Positions 52,239 to 60,703 of a DNA stretch of 64,000 bases are shown here, in pieces; positions within the stretch are counted from its first letter, which is position 1; each line of letters starts with the position of its first letter. A program made the translations under genes and the position numbers. The DNA comes from Microbacterium testaceum StLB037 (lineage in GTDB: Bacteria; Actinomycetota; Actinomycetes; Actinomycetales; Microbacteriaceae), in the NCBI RefSeq assembly GCF_000202635.1, contig NC_015125.1, positions 2,294,001 to 2,358,000 of the forward strand, in the 5' to 3' direction. The notes beneath the pieces were generated by a model. That model was not told where the DNA came from and made no database searches. It was given only the letters and a program-made list of their open reading frames with translations.

Positions 52239-53261
52239 TCACGGCCGGCGGATCGACTCCCGGATCACCACGGGCATGTCCACCAGGTGACGCCCCGCGG
52301 GCGGACCGTCCGGCGTGAGCAGCAGCTCGACCGCGCGGCGCCCCATCTCCTCGTGCGGGAGGCCGATCGTCGTGAGCCCGGGGCGGAGGTAGGCGGCGAG
52401 CTCGTCGTTGTCGAACGACACCAAGGAGACGTCCTCCGGCACGCGGAGTCCCGCGTCTCCGAGGGCTTGCAGAGCGCCGAAGGCGAGCCGGTCGTTCAGG
52501 CAGACGATCGCGCGAGGGCGCATCCCGTCGGCGAGCAGACGCGCGGTGAACTCGTAACCGGGAGCGGGCTCCCACAGCCAGATCGACTCTTCGTGCAGGA
52601 ATGTCGCGCCCGCGTCGGCCATCGCCGCCGAGATCCCCCGCACGCGTGCGGCGACCGTGTCCGAGCGGAAGAGGTCGCGCTCGGCCTGAGCGTCGTACCC
52701 CAGGAGCAGGATGCCGTCGCGGATGCCCGCCTCGACCAGCAGCTCGATCGCACGGCGCCCCCCGGTCTCCTCATCGGGCAGGACGCTGCACCCGTGCACC
52801 TCGTTCGTGGCGTTGAGCATGACGGTGCGGAGGCCGGAGGGCAGGGGAGGGACGAAGGTCTCTCGAGCGCGCATCGACGCGAAGATGATGCCGTCGACCT
52901 GACGGTCGAGGAGCGCCGACACCGCCTCGGCCTCGCGCGCGGGTTCTCCGCCGGTCTCGGCGACGAGCACGACCTGGCCCGCCGCCTCGGCCGCGCCGAG
53001 CGCGCCCTTGATCAGCCCACTCGCGAAGCGCGTCGTCGCGACGAGGTCGGACACGAACCCGACCGTGTGCGACGTGTCGGTACGCAGGGCCCGAGCGGCC
53101 ATGTTCGGACGGTAGCCCAGCTCGGCCGCGGCGGCGTGGACACGCTCGTGCGCGTCCTTCGAGAGCCGGGTGTCGGGCCGACCGTTCAGGATCATCGAGG
53201 CCGCGGCCGGGGACAGCCCGGCGAGGCGGGCGACGTCGGCCAGCGTGACCCTCTTGCCCAT
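52239..53261 (-). CDS. LacI-family transcriptional regulator
   Basis: A 340-residue LacI regulator. The helix-turn-helix is VTLADVARLAGLSPAAASMILNGRPDTRLS with hinge YRPNMAARALRTDTS, followed by the effector domain (VGFVSDLVATTRF, IVCLNDRLAFGALQALGDAGLRVPEDVSLVSFDNDELAAYLRPGLTTI). It is divergent from the next CUT1 operon; a LacI-like operator overlaps that operon's leader at 53350, so local repression is likely. ATG 53261 gives the typical MGKRVTLADVA start. Confidence 0.92.
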   Translation of the reverse strand: MGKRVTLADVARLAGLSPAAASMILNGRPDTRLSKDAHERVHAAAAELGYRPNMAARALRTDTSHTVGFVSDLVATTRFASGLIKGALGAAEAAGQVVLVAETGGEPAREAEAVSALLDRQVDGIIFASMRARETFVPPLPSGLRTVMLNATNEVHGCSVLPDEETGGRRAIELLVEAGIRDGILLLGYDAQAERDLFRSDTVAARVRGISAAMADAGATFLHEESIWLWEPAPGYEFTARLLADGMRPRAIVCLNDRLAFGALQALGDAGLRVPEDVSLVSFDNDELAAYLRPGLTTIGLPHEEMGRRAVELLLTPDGPPAGRHLVDMPVVIRESIRRP

Positions 53262-53315
53262 CGGTGCTCCCCGTTCTGCGGCGCCGGTGCCGCGGTAACG
53301 ATCTTCGCAGCGATC

Positions 53316-53367
53316 TTGACAGCGTCGCGGACGTCTGCGTAAATGATGCTGCTAAATCCTTTCAGCA
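53316..53367 (+). promoter_or_regulatory. Promoter and LacI-type operator of the fifth sugar operon
   Basis: TTGACA (53316-53321) and TAAATG (53340-53345), 18 bases apart, form a near-consensus promoter. Immediately downstream, 53350-53367 reads TGCTAAATCCTTTCAGCA, a palindrome with TGCT/AGCA ends, consistent with repression by the divergent LacI protein. Confidence 0.65.
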
Positions 53368-53443
53368 AAGGGTAGCGCACCAGAAGGCCCGACGCCGGAA
53401 TCACCCGAGCGCCGGCATCACAGCATCTGACGAAGGAGTCGAT

Positions 53444-54799
53444 ATGAACCCCCGTTCCCCGCGCAGCCGCCGAGGGGCATCCCTGGCGCTGCTGGCCATC
53501 GCGGGCCTCACAGGCGCCGCCCTCACCGGGTGCGCACCCGGCAGCGCCGCGCCCGTCGCACAGAACGACGTCGAGGTGAGCACCGAGCTCACCACCGACC
53601 CCGTCCAGCTCACGATCGCCGACGAGACGGGCTTCCCGGTCACCGACAAGCTGACCGAGGAGTTCACGAAGCAGCACCCGAACGTGACCTTCACGATCAA
53701 CCGCGACACGTTCCAGAACCTCACCGCCAACGCCCCGAAGCTGCTCGCCAGCTCGACGCCGCCCGACCTCATCCGCCTCCCCACCCTGGGCGACACGGTC
53801 CGCGACGGCCTCGTGGCCAACCTCGACCCCTACTTCGACGCCTACGGCTGGAGCGCCTGGCCGGCCTCGCAGCTCGCTCCGCTGCGGATGAACGACCAGG
53901 GCGTGCGCGGCTCGGGGTCCCTGTACCAGCTGGGCCTCGGCTACAGCATCACGGGCATCTACATGAACACGACCCTCGCTTCGCGGCTCGGCATCGACTC
54001 CCCGCCGCAGACGCTGGCCGAGCTCGAGGCCGACATGGCGAAGGCCAAGGCCGCCGGCATCCTCCCGATCATGGCGGGCGACAAGGACGGCGTCGTCAAT
54101 TTCGTCGTGCAGGCAGCGATGAACCAGTACGTCGACAAGGACCAGTTCCTGTCGTGGATGTTCAACGAGCCTGGCGCGCGCTACGACGAGCCCGGGAACG
54201 TCGAGGGTGCCGAACTGGTGCGCAAGTGGGCGGATGCCGGGTACTTCCCCTCCGACATCAACGCGATCGACTACTTCACCTTCACGAGCCGCTTCTCGGC
54301 GGGCGAGGGCCTGTTCACGTTCAACGGCAACTGGGAGGCCGCGAACTACCAGAAGGCGCTCGGCTCCAACGTCGAGTTCTTCCTCGTCCCGCCGGCCGAG
54401 GCCGGGGCGAACCACGTCGCGATGGGAGCGGCGAACTCGTTCTCGGTGGCCGCGAAGTCCCCGCACATCAACGAGATCGTGTACTTCCTCAACTGGGTGC
54501 ACACCGACCCGACGGCGCGCCAGATCATCGTCGACGTCACCGGAGCCTCGCCCGGCGGCGACCCCGCCGAAGCCCTCCCGACGGTGCAGCCCGGCTCGCT
54601 CATCGAGAACGCGCTGAAGATGTCGGCGCAGATCGGCGCCGAGGACGGCCAGGTCGACTTCATGGCCAACACCACGGCAGGCATCTACGCGGGCTCGATC
54701 ATCCCCGAGTCGCAGCTGCTCGTGACGAGCCAGATCACCGGCCAGGACTTCGTCGACCGCGTGCAGAAGTTCTACGAGAGCGAGGTCGGCACCAAATGA
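53444..54799 (+). CDS. Sugar ABC transporter substrate-binding lipoprotein (CUT1, SBP family 1)
   Basis: A 451-residue lipoprotein with an Arg-rich signal peptide and lipobox GAALTGC. The binding fold shows ASSTPPDLIRLPTLGDTVRDGLVANLDPY, YSITGIYMNTTLASRLGIDSPPQTLAELEADM and FSAGEGLFTFNGNWEAANYQ. ATG 53444 follows GAAGGAG by five bases. First gene of an operon with two permeases, a beta-propeller glycosidase and a serine hydrolase; a fructoside- or arabinoside-containing sugar is a reasonable but unproven ligand. Confidence 0.9.
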   Translation: MNPRSPRSRRGASLALLAIAGLTGAALTGCAPGSAAPVAQNDVEVSTELTTDPVQLTIADETGFPVTDKLTEEFTKQHPNVTFTINRDTFQNLTANAPKLLASSTPPDLIRLPTLGDTVRDGLVANLDPYFDAYGWSAWPASQLAPLRMNDQGVRGSGSLYQLGLGYSITGIYMNTTLASRLGIDSPPQTLAELEADMAKAKAAGILPIMAGDKDGVVNFVVQAAMNQYVDKDQFLSWMFNEPGARYDEPGNVEGAELVRKWADAGYFPSDINAIDYFTFTSRFSAGEGLFTFNGNWEAANYQKALGSNVEFFLVPPAEAGANHVAMGAANSFSVAAKSPHINEIVYFLNWVHTDPTARQIIVDVTGASPGGDPAEALPTVQPGSLIENALKMSAQIGAEDGQVDFMANTTAGIYAGSIIPESQLLVTSQITGQDFVDRVQKFYESEVGTK

Positions 54800-55767
54800 C
54801 CGACCGTGCGGTCGCCGTCGCGGCGGCCCCTCGACAGAGCGACGCCGCTCCGGCGACGACGACCGCACCGCCTCGTCGGGCTGCCGCGCGCGCGGCGGCC
54901 CGACGGGCGACCCTCGCCGGGTGGCTGCTCCTCGTCCCCGCCCTCGGCTTCTACATCGGCTTCGTCGTCTGGCCGCTCATCCAGGGCGTCCAGTACTCGT
55001 TCTACGACTGGAACGGCATCGGCGTGGCCCGGTGGGTGGGCGTCGGCAACTACCTCACGGTGTTCACCGACCCCGATCTGCTCGGGGCCATCCGCAACGC
55101 CTTCATCCTCATCGCGTTCTTCACGTTCATCCCCGTCGGCCTCGGCCTGGTCCTGGCGACGCTGATCCGCGGCATCCGGTACAAGGCCTTCGCCGCGACC
55201 GCACAGACGGTGCTGTTCCTCCCGCAGATCATCCCGCTGGCGGCCGCCGGCATCGCCTGGTCGTGGATGTACGCCCAGACCGGCGCGGTGAACCAGATCC
55301 TCGGCTGGCTCGGACTCGGGTGGATCACCCGCCCGTGGCTCGCCGATTACGGCACGGCCCTGCCCGCGGTCGGCCTCATCGGCTCGTGGGTGCTCACGGG
55401 CCTGTGCACGGTGCTGCTGCTCACGGGCCTCGGCAAGATCGACGTCTCGCTGTACGAGGCGATCCGCCTCGACGGCGCCGGGTGGTGGCGGGAGTTCTTC
55501 ACCATCACCCTTCCGGGCCTGCGTCAGGAGATCGCGGTGCTCGTCACCGTGACCGTCATCGCGGCCCTGTCGAGCTTCGACATCATCTACACCTCGACCC
55601 AGGGCGGCCCCGGCCGCGCGACCCTCGTGCCGGGCCTGTCGATCTTCCGCATCGGCTTCACCCAGAGCGACGTGGGCCTCGCCTCGGCCTTCGGCATCGT
55701 GCTCATGGTGCTGGTGCTCATCGTCGTGCTCCCCATCCAACGCCTCTCGAGAGCGAGTGACTCGTGA
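54796..55767 (+). CDS. Sugar ABC transporter permease (CUT1, MalF-like)
   Basis: A 323-residue permease. A long Ala/Arg/Thr-rich cytoplasmic N-terminus (about 38 residues) precedes six helices. The EAA loop is SLYEAIRLDGAGWWREFFTITLPGLRQEI, followed by FDIIYTSTQGGPGRATLV. ATG 54796 overlaps the binding-protein stop, and its stop overlaps the next GTG. Confidence 0.9.
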   Translation: MTDRAVAVAAAPRQSDAAPATTTAPPRRAAARAAARRATLAGWLLLVPALGFYIGFVVWPLIQGVQYSFYDWNGIGVARWVGVGNYLTVFTDPDLLGAIRNAFILIAFFTFIPVGLGLVLATLIRGIRYKAFAATAQTVLFLPQIIPLAAAGIAWSWMYAQTGAVNQILGWLGLGWITRPWLADYGTALPAVGLIGSWVLTGLCTVLLLTGLGKIDVSLYEAIRLDGAGWWREFFTITLPGLRQEIAVLVTVTVIAALSSFDIIYTSTQGGPGRATLVPGLSIFRIGFTQSDVGLASAFGIVLMVLVLIVVLPIQRLSRASDS

Positions 55768-56588
55768 TCGCCAGCCGCACCGAGCGCTACCTCGGGATCG
55801 TCCTCCTCAGCGTCGCGACCATCGTGACGCTTCTGCCCCTGATCAGCATGTTCTCTGCGGCGCTCCAGCCCGCCGACCAGAATCCGACCGGCCTGACCTG
55901 GCCGACCGACCCGCAGTGGGGCAACTTCGCCACCGCGTTCGAGACGGGCCACGTGTGGCAGCTCATGGGGTCGAGCCTGCTCATCGTGCTCGGCGTCGTC
56001 CCGGTGAGTCTCGTCGCGGCGACCCTCGCCGGCTTCGCGCTCGGTGCCCTGCAGGTGCGCTTCGGTCGCGGCATCCTGGTGTTCTTCGTCCTCGGTCTGA
56101 CGATCCCCTTCGAGGCGCTCATCATCCCGCTCTACTACCAGGCGCAGTCGATGGGCACCGTGAACACCCCGTGGGCGGTGATCTTCCCCCTGATCGGGCT
56201 CTACATGCCGTTCGGTGTCTTCTGGATGCGCGCGCACTTCATCAACGTGCCCCGCGAACTGTCCGAGGCCGCCCGCGTCGACGGGGCCTCCATCTGGCGA
56301 GAGTTCCGCAGCATCCAGCTCCCGCTGGCCGCCCCGGCACTCTCGGCGCTGGCGATCCTGCTCTTCATCTGGACGTGGAATCAGTTCCTGCTCCCGGTCG
56401 TCCTCATCGCCGACCCGCTGCAGCGCACGGTCGCCGGCGCGCTGACGTTCTTCCAGGGCCAGTACTCGCTCAGCATCCCCCTGCTCAACGCCGGAGCGCT
56501 GATCATCATCACCCCGGCGGTGCTGCTGTTCCTCGTGTTCCAGCGCCAGTTCATCCGCGCCCTCGTGCAGGGCGCGGTCAAGGGCTGA
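55764..56588 (+). CDS. Sugar ABC transporter permease (CUT1, MalG-like)
   Basis: A 274-residue permease with six helices. The EAA loop is ELSEAARVDGASIWREFRSIQLPLAAPAL, and the C-terminus QFIRALVQGAVKG is typical. GTG 55764 overlaps the preceding stop (GTGA). The glycosidase gene starts 29 bases downstream. Confidence 0.9.
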   Translation: MIASRTERYLGIVLLSVATIVTLLPLISMFSAALQPADQNPTGLTWPTDPQWGNFATAFETGHVWQLMGSSLLIVLGVVPVSLVAATLAGFALGALQVRFGRGILVFFVLGLTIPFEALIIPLYYQAQSMGTVNTPWAVIFPLIGLYMPFGVFWMRAHFINVPRELSEAARVDGASIWREFRSIQLPLAAPALSALAILLFIWTWNQFLLPVVLIADPLQRTVAGALTFFQGQYSLSIPLLNAGALIIITPAVLLFLVFQRQFIRALVQGAVKG

Positions 56589-56617
56589 TCGCCCTCCTCT
56601 CTTCGAAACGGATTCCC

Positions 56618-57574
56618 ATGACGTTCACGCTGCCCGACCACTGGGTCTGGGACTTCTGGCTCGCCCGCGACGGCGACACCCATCACATGATGTTCCTGCA
56701 GGCGCCGATGAGCCTCGGCGACCCCGACCTGCGCCACCGCAACGCGAGCGTCGGCTACGCCACCTCCGACGACCTCCGCTCCTGGACGGTCCACGGGACG
56801 GTGCTCGAGCCGTCCGGAGGGCACGCACCGGATGCCACGGCGACGTGGACGGGCAGCATCGTGCGGACGGATGCCGAATGGCGCATGTTCTACACCGGAT
56901 CGCGATTCCTGCGCGAAGGGGCGATCACGAACGTCGAGACGGTCCTCGCCGCGTCGTCGGACGACCTCGCCACCTGGGCCAAGGACCCGGCCGTGGTGGT
57001 GTCCGCCGACCCGCGCTGGTACGAGACCCTCGAGGCGGGCACCTGGCATGAGGAGGCCTGGCGCGATCCCTGGGTCTTCGCCGACCCCGACGGCGACGGG
57101 TGGCACATGCTCGTCACCGCGCGAGCGCGCGATGCCGAGACCCGCGACCGCGGGGTCATCGGCCACGCGTGGTCGGCCGACCTGCACCGTTGGGAGGTGC
57201 GACCGCCGCTCAGCCGCCCGGGCGCGGGCTTCGCGCACCTCGAGGTGCCGCAGGTCGTCCGTGTCGACGGGAGCTGGGTCCTGGTGTTCTCGTGCGATTC
57301 GGCGCACCTCGCCGGTGCCCGCGAAGGACACACGGGCGGCATCTGGGCCGTCGCGCTCGACGACCCCCGCGGCCCCTACCCGGTAGAGCACGCGACCCTC
57401 GTCACGACCGAGAGTCTCTACAGCGGCCGCATCGCCGAAGACCCCGACGGTCGGGCGGTGATGCTCGCGTTCGAGAACATCTCCTCCGTCGGCTCGTTCG
57501 TCGGGACGCTCTCCGATCCCCTCCCGCTCCGCTGGAACGGCGACCGCCTCGAAGCCGCGGGGGAGGACCGGTGA
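56618..57574 (+). CDS. Five-bladed beta-propeller glycosidase, GH32/GH43/GH68-like
   Basis: A 318-residue protein without signal peptide. WVWDFWLARDGDTHHMMFLQAP contains a likely nucleophile/base Asp (D12), AWRDPWVF holds the R-D-P motif (D150), and HLEVPQ the third acid (E209). This is the D, RDP, E pattern of clan GH-J/F propellers, which act on fructosides or arabinosides. Length is shorter than typical two-domain GH32 invertases, since the C-terminal beta-sandwich is missing, more like GH43 or GH68-related proteins. ATG 56618 is preceded by a weak ribosome site; the end overlaps the hydrolase start. Confidence 0.8.
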   Translation: MTFTLPDHWVWDFWLARDGDTHHMMFLQAPMSLGDPDLRHRNASVGYATSDDLRSWTVHGTVLEPSGGHAPDATATWTGSIVRTDAEWRMFYTGSRFLREGAITNVETVLAASSDDLATWAKDPAVVVSADPRWYETLEAGTWHEEAWRDPWVFADPDGDGWHMLVTARARDAETRDRGVIGHAWSADLHRWEVRPPLSRPGAGFAHLEVPQVVRVDGSWVLVFSCDSAHLAGAREGHTGGIWAVALDDPRGPYPVEHATLVTTESLYSGRIAEDPDGRAVMLAFENISSVGSFVGTLSDPLPLRWNGDRLEAAGEDR

Positions 57575-58731
57575 CCGCGGTGGAAGGCACCGTCGCGCCG
57601 GGGTTCGAGCGCGTCGGTGAGGCCTTCGCCGCCGCCTTCGACGGCCTGCCCGAGATGGGCGCCGCGCTCGCGGTCCGCCTCGACGGGCGCACGGTCCTCG
57701 ACCTGTGGGGCGGTGTCGCCGACAGCCGCACCGGTCGCCCGTGGGAGCGGGAGACACCGTCGGTCGTCTTCTCGAGCACCAAGGGGCTCATGTCGATCCT
57801 CGTGGCCCGGCTCGTGGCATCCGGTCGTCTCGATCTCGACGAGCCGTTGAGCGCGCTGTGGCCCGCGTTCGGTGCGCACGGCAAGCACCTCGTGAGCGTC
57901 GGCGATGCCCTCGCCCACCGCGCGGGGGTGTCGGCGCTGCGCGTGGACGTCTCGCGTGCCCAGCTCCGGGACTTCGACGCGATGACGACGCTGCTCGCCG
58001 CGCAGGAACCGCTGTGGGAACCGGGCACGGCGTGGGCGTACCACGCTCTCACGCACGGCTGGCTGTCGGGCGAGATCGTGCGCCGGGCCGGCGGAATCGA
58101 CCCCGGCGCGGCCTTCGCCGAGATGGCCGAGTCCCTGGGCGGGGGAGCCTGGCTCGGGATGCCGCCCGAGGTCGCCGCCTCCGTCGCGCACCTCCGCGTC
58201 GGACCGACGTTGGCCGCTCATGTGGCGCGGCAGCGCGCGGCGCGCGGGCCCTCGGCCGTCGACTGGCAGGAGCGCGCGATGACGCTCGGCGGGGCTCTGC
58301 CCGAGACCCTCGTCACCGACGACGACGGCTTCAACGCCGACGACGTGCGGGCCGCGGTCATCCCCGGTGCCGGCGCGATCGCGACGGCGCGCGCGGTCGC
58401 CGCGATGTGGTCGGCCACCGTCGCCGACACCGAGGGGGTGCGTCTGCTCGACGACGACACCCTGCGGATCGTGACCCGCGAACGTACCGCGGGCGCCCCC
58501 GTCTTCCCCGCACCGGCGCCGTGGCCACGCTGGGCCGCGGGCTTCCAGCTCGACTCGGAGGCACGTCGATTCCTGGGGGATTCGAGCTTCGGTCACGACG
58601 GCGCCGGGGGACAGGTCGCGTTCGCCGACCGCGAGTCCCGGGTCGGCTTCGCCTTCGTCACGAACTGGATGGAGGCCGACGACCCCCGCGCGACGCGGAT
58701 CGTCGATGCGCTGCGGACCGTCGTGCGCTGA
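57571..58731 (+). CDS. Serine hydrolase, class C beta-lactamase/EstB-like family
   Basis: A 386-residue cytoplasmic protein of the beta-lactamase (Pfam PF00144) family. The SxxK motif is VFSSTKGLM (Ser near 66), the Tyr motif AWAYHALTHGW, and the third box SFGHDGAGGQV replaces KTG with HDG as in EstB-type esterases. It is more probably an esterase or transpeptidase-like hydrolase than an antibiotic-resistance enzyme. Encoded in a sugar operon, it may deacylate an esterified sugar. GTG 57571 overlaps the previous stop (GTGA). The stop codon is the first base triplet of a tandem repeat. Confidence 0.87.
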   Translation: MTAVEGTVAPGFERVGEAFAAAFDGLPEMGAALAVRLDGRTVLDLWGGVADSRTGRPWERETPSVVFSSTKGLMSILVARLVASGRLDLDEPLSALWPAFGAHGKHLVSVGDALAHRAGVSALRVDVSRAQLRDFDAMTTLLAAQEPLWEPGTAWAYHALTHGWLSGEIVRRAGGIDPGAAFAEMAESLGGGAWLGMPPEVAASVAHLRVGPTLAAHVARQRAARGPSAVDWQERAMTLGGALPETLVTDDDGFNADDVRAAVIPGAGAIATARAVAAMWSATVADTEGVRLLDDDTLRIVTRERTAGAPVFPAPAPWPRWAAGFQLDSEARRFLGDSSFGHDGAGGQVAFADRESRVGFAFVTNWMEADDPRATRIVDALRTVVR

Positions 58732-58833
58732 CCCGGCGTGCACTGACCCGTCGTGAGCTGACCCGGCGTGCACCGACCCGGCGTGCACCGACCCGTCGTG
58801 AGCTGACCCGGCGTGCACCGACCCGGCGTGCAC
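58729..58833 (+). repeat. 15-bp tandem repeat, seven units
   Basis: Seven head-to-tail 15-base units (YGACCCGKCGTGMRC, e.g. TGACCCGGCGTGCAC) start at the stop codon of the hydrolase gene, with a degenerate unit before and after. Four units begin with TGA in the frame of the gene, so extra stop codons are repeated. The array lies between two convergent genes; slippage would change its copy number. Confidence 0.85.
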
Positions 58834-58889
58834 GGACCCGCGTGCGCTGCCCCGCCCGCCGCTGACCGACCGTGCGCGGAGCCGCCCGC

Positions 58890-59702
58890 TCAGCGCACCC
58901 GCGCCCAGCCGTCGCCGCGTCGTTCGATCGCCCCCGCCGCGGCGAAGGCGTCGAGCCACCCGCCCATCGGCCAGACGCCCCACCGCTCGTGGAACGTCGC
59001 CCCGTTGCGGAGGATGTCGTCGAGGTGCTGCCACGGCGGAGACGACACCGGATGCCACTGGTGGAAGGCGTCCGCCCCGCCGATCCAACGCAGCTCGACA
59101 TCCCGCTCCCGCGCCGTCCACGCGAGGTCGGTGTCCTCCGCGCCGTAGCCCTCGTATCCGGGGTGGAATCCCCCGAGTCGCCCCCAGGTCGCCGGGGTCA
59201 CGGCGAAGGACAGCGACCAGAACAGGTCGTACTCCGCGGCGGTCGCGGCACGCGTCTCGCCGACCGGCAGCGCGGGGCGAGCCCGGTGCGGCCGACGGAG
59301 AAATGGCAGGTCGGTGGCTGATTCGGGCCGCTGTACGCTCGCGAGGTACGTCACCGGTCCGGCCAGGAGCGCGTCCGGGGTGGCGCGCGCCGCCGCCTGA
59401 TACGCGGGCACCAGCTCCGGGCCGGGGAGACAGTCCACGTCGAGGAAGACGAGCAGGTCCGCCCCGGCGTCGATCGCCGCTCCCGCGGCCCGATTGCGGC
59501 CCTCGCCGACTCGGAATCCGTGCGGCCCCGGCGGCACGTGCAGCGTGCGGGTCCCGGCATCCCGGACGCCATCCGGCGGCGTCTCATCGAGCCACGCCTC
59601 GACCCGCACGATGTCGCCGGCCACCTCGGCGAGCGCCCGGCGCTGCCGCTCGAGGTGTTCGCGGCGGGCCGAAGAGGCGACGGTGATGACGGCTGTCCTC
59701 AC
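58890..59702 (-). CDS. Glycosyltransferase family 2-like protein
   Basis: A 270-residue GT-A fold protein: VITVASSARREHLERQRRAL, then GEGRNRAAGAAIDAGADLLVFLDVDCLPGPELV with the metal-binding D-V-D, and the galactosyltransferase-like C-terminal motif GFHPGYEGYGAEDTDLAWTARERDVELRWIGGADAFHQWH. It transfers a sugar from a nucleotide donor. GTG 59702 overlaps the next upstream gene's stop (GTGA); it is the last of four coupled glycosyltransferase genes. Confidence 0.88.
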   Translation of the reverse strand: MRTAVITVASSARREHLERQRRALAEVAGDIVRVEAWLDETPPDGVRDAGTRTLHVPPGPHGFRVGEGRNRAAGAAIDAGADLLVFLDVDCLPGPELVPAYQAAARATPDALLAGPVTYLASVQRPESATDLPFLRRPHRARPALPVGETRAATAAEYDLFWSLSFAVTPATWGRLGGFHPGYEGYGAEDTDLAWTARERDVELRWIGGADAFHQWHPVSSPPWQHLDDILRNGATFHERWGVWPMGGWLDAFAAAGAIERRGDGWARVR

Positions 59703-60703
59703 GGCAGGACCCCCTCGACGGCCGCGGCCATCCGTGCCGCGGCCCCGCCGACCTGCCACCGCGCCCAGTCGGGATGGTCGTGCGCGGCTGCCTCGATGAT
59801 CCCGACCAGGTCGGCGGCAGAGACCTCGTCGTCGGCGCGTCGCGCGAGCCCCCAGCCCGCAAGCGCGTCGGCGGTCGCCCGCTGCTCGTCGAAGGGCCGG
59901 TCCTGCGCGATCACGACGGCACGGGCCCCGGATGCCGCGAGGTCGGCGACACTGTTCTGCCCGGCCGCGCTGACCACCACGGTGCTCCGCGCGATCAACG
60001 GCCAGGGATCGGCGACCCGGGAAGCGGCGTCGTGCCCGACGGCGGTGACGTTCCAGCCGCGGTCGGAGAGCAGCGCGGTGACCGACGCGTGCGTCTCGGC
60101 GTCGAGCACCCGGCCGAGCAGGAGCACCGAGCGCGTCGCGTCCTCGGGCACCGGCATCCGTCCGTCGAACCGTGAGATCCCGCCGGTCCAGACGACCCGG
60201 TCGCCGTGCGCGTCGAGCCCGGGAGTGGGCACCGCCCCGTGCGGCCACGGCGCGACGATGCGATCGGCGAGGGCGTAGGCGAGCGAATGGGGAGCGTCCG
60301 TGCGGACTCCGGGCTGGGTCACCGCCACGGTGCGCAGTCCGAGCAGCCGCGCGAACGCGACCACCTCGGCGCTGACATCGACGACGAGGGCACCCAGCCG
60401 GCGGTCGGAGGCGACCCGCGCGATCGTCGCGAGGCGCGCGCGGTGGCCCGGGTGGTCGTGCGGAGCCCAGTGGAGCGCGCCCCGCGCCGTCGGTTCCGCG
60501 TCGCGCGGATCGAGGACCGTGCCGTCCGCCGCCTCGACGACGTCGGCATCCGGGGCAAGCTCCACCCAGTCGACCGCGGGGTCGAGTCCGGCGGGCCGAG
60601 CCATTGACGAGAACGCCACGACCGGCGTCCGCAGGTGCGGCTGCACCGCGAGGAACCGGGCCACATGGCCGAAACCGTGATGGTGGACGTACCAGCCGAT
60701 CAC
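59699..60703 (-). CDS. GT-B glycosyltransferase (MurG/GT28-like)
   Basis: A 334-residue GT-B protein. The N-terminal IGWYVHHHGFGHVARFLAV has the HGxGH acceptor loop of MGT/MurG-like enzymes; the C-terminal domain holds the nucleotide-sugar site STVVVSAAGQNSVADLAASGARAVVIAQDRPFDEQRATADAL. GTG 60703 overlaps the previous gene's stop by GTGA. Donor and acceptor are unknown. Confidence 0.85.
   Translation of the reverse strand: MIGWYVHHHGFGHVARFLAVQPHLRTPVVAFSSMARPAGLDPAVDWVELAPDADVVEAADGTVLDPRDAEPTARGALHWAPHDHPGHRARLATIARVASDRRLGALVVDVSAEVVAFARLLGLRTVAVTQPGVRTDAPHSLAYALADRIVAPWPHGAVPTPGLDAHGDRVVWTGGISRFDGRMPVPEDATRSVLLLGRVLDAETHASVTALLSDRGWNVTAVGHDAASRVADPWPLIARSTVVVSAAGQNSVADLAASGARAVVIAQDRPFDEQRATADALAGWGLARRADDEVSAADLVGIIEAAAHDHPDWARWQVGGAAARMAAAVEGVLP

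Noticed and set aside
57571..58731. Antibiotic-resistance beta-lactamase
   Set aside because: No signal peptide, the third box is HDG rather than KTG, and it is coupled to sugar-catabolic genes; an esterase-type role fits better.
58729..58833. Possible CRISPR or iteron origin
   Set aside because: Units are contiguous with no spacers, GC-rich, and no replication gene is present.
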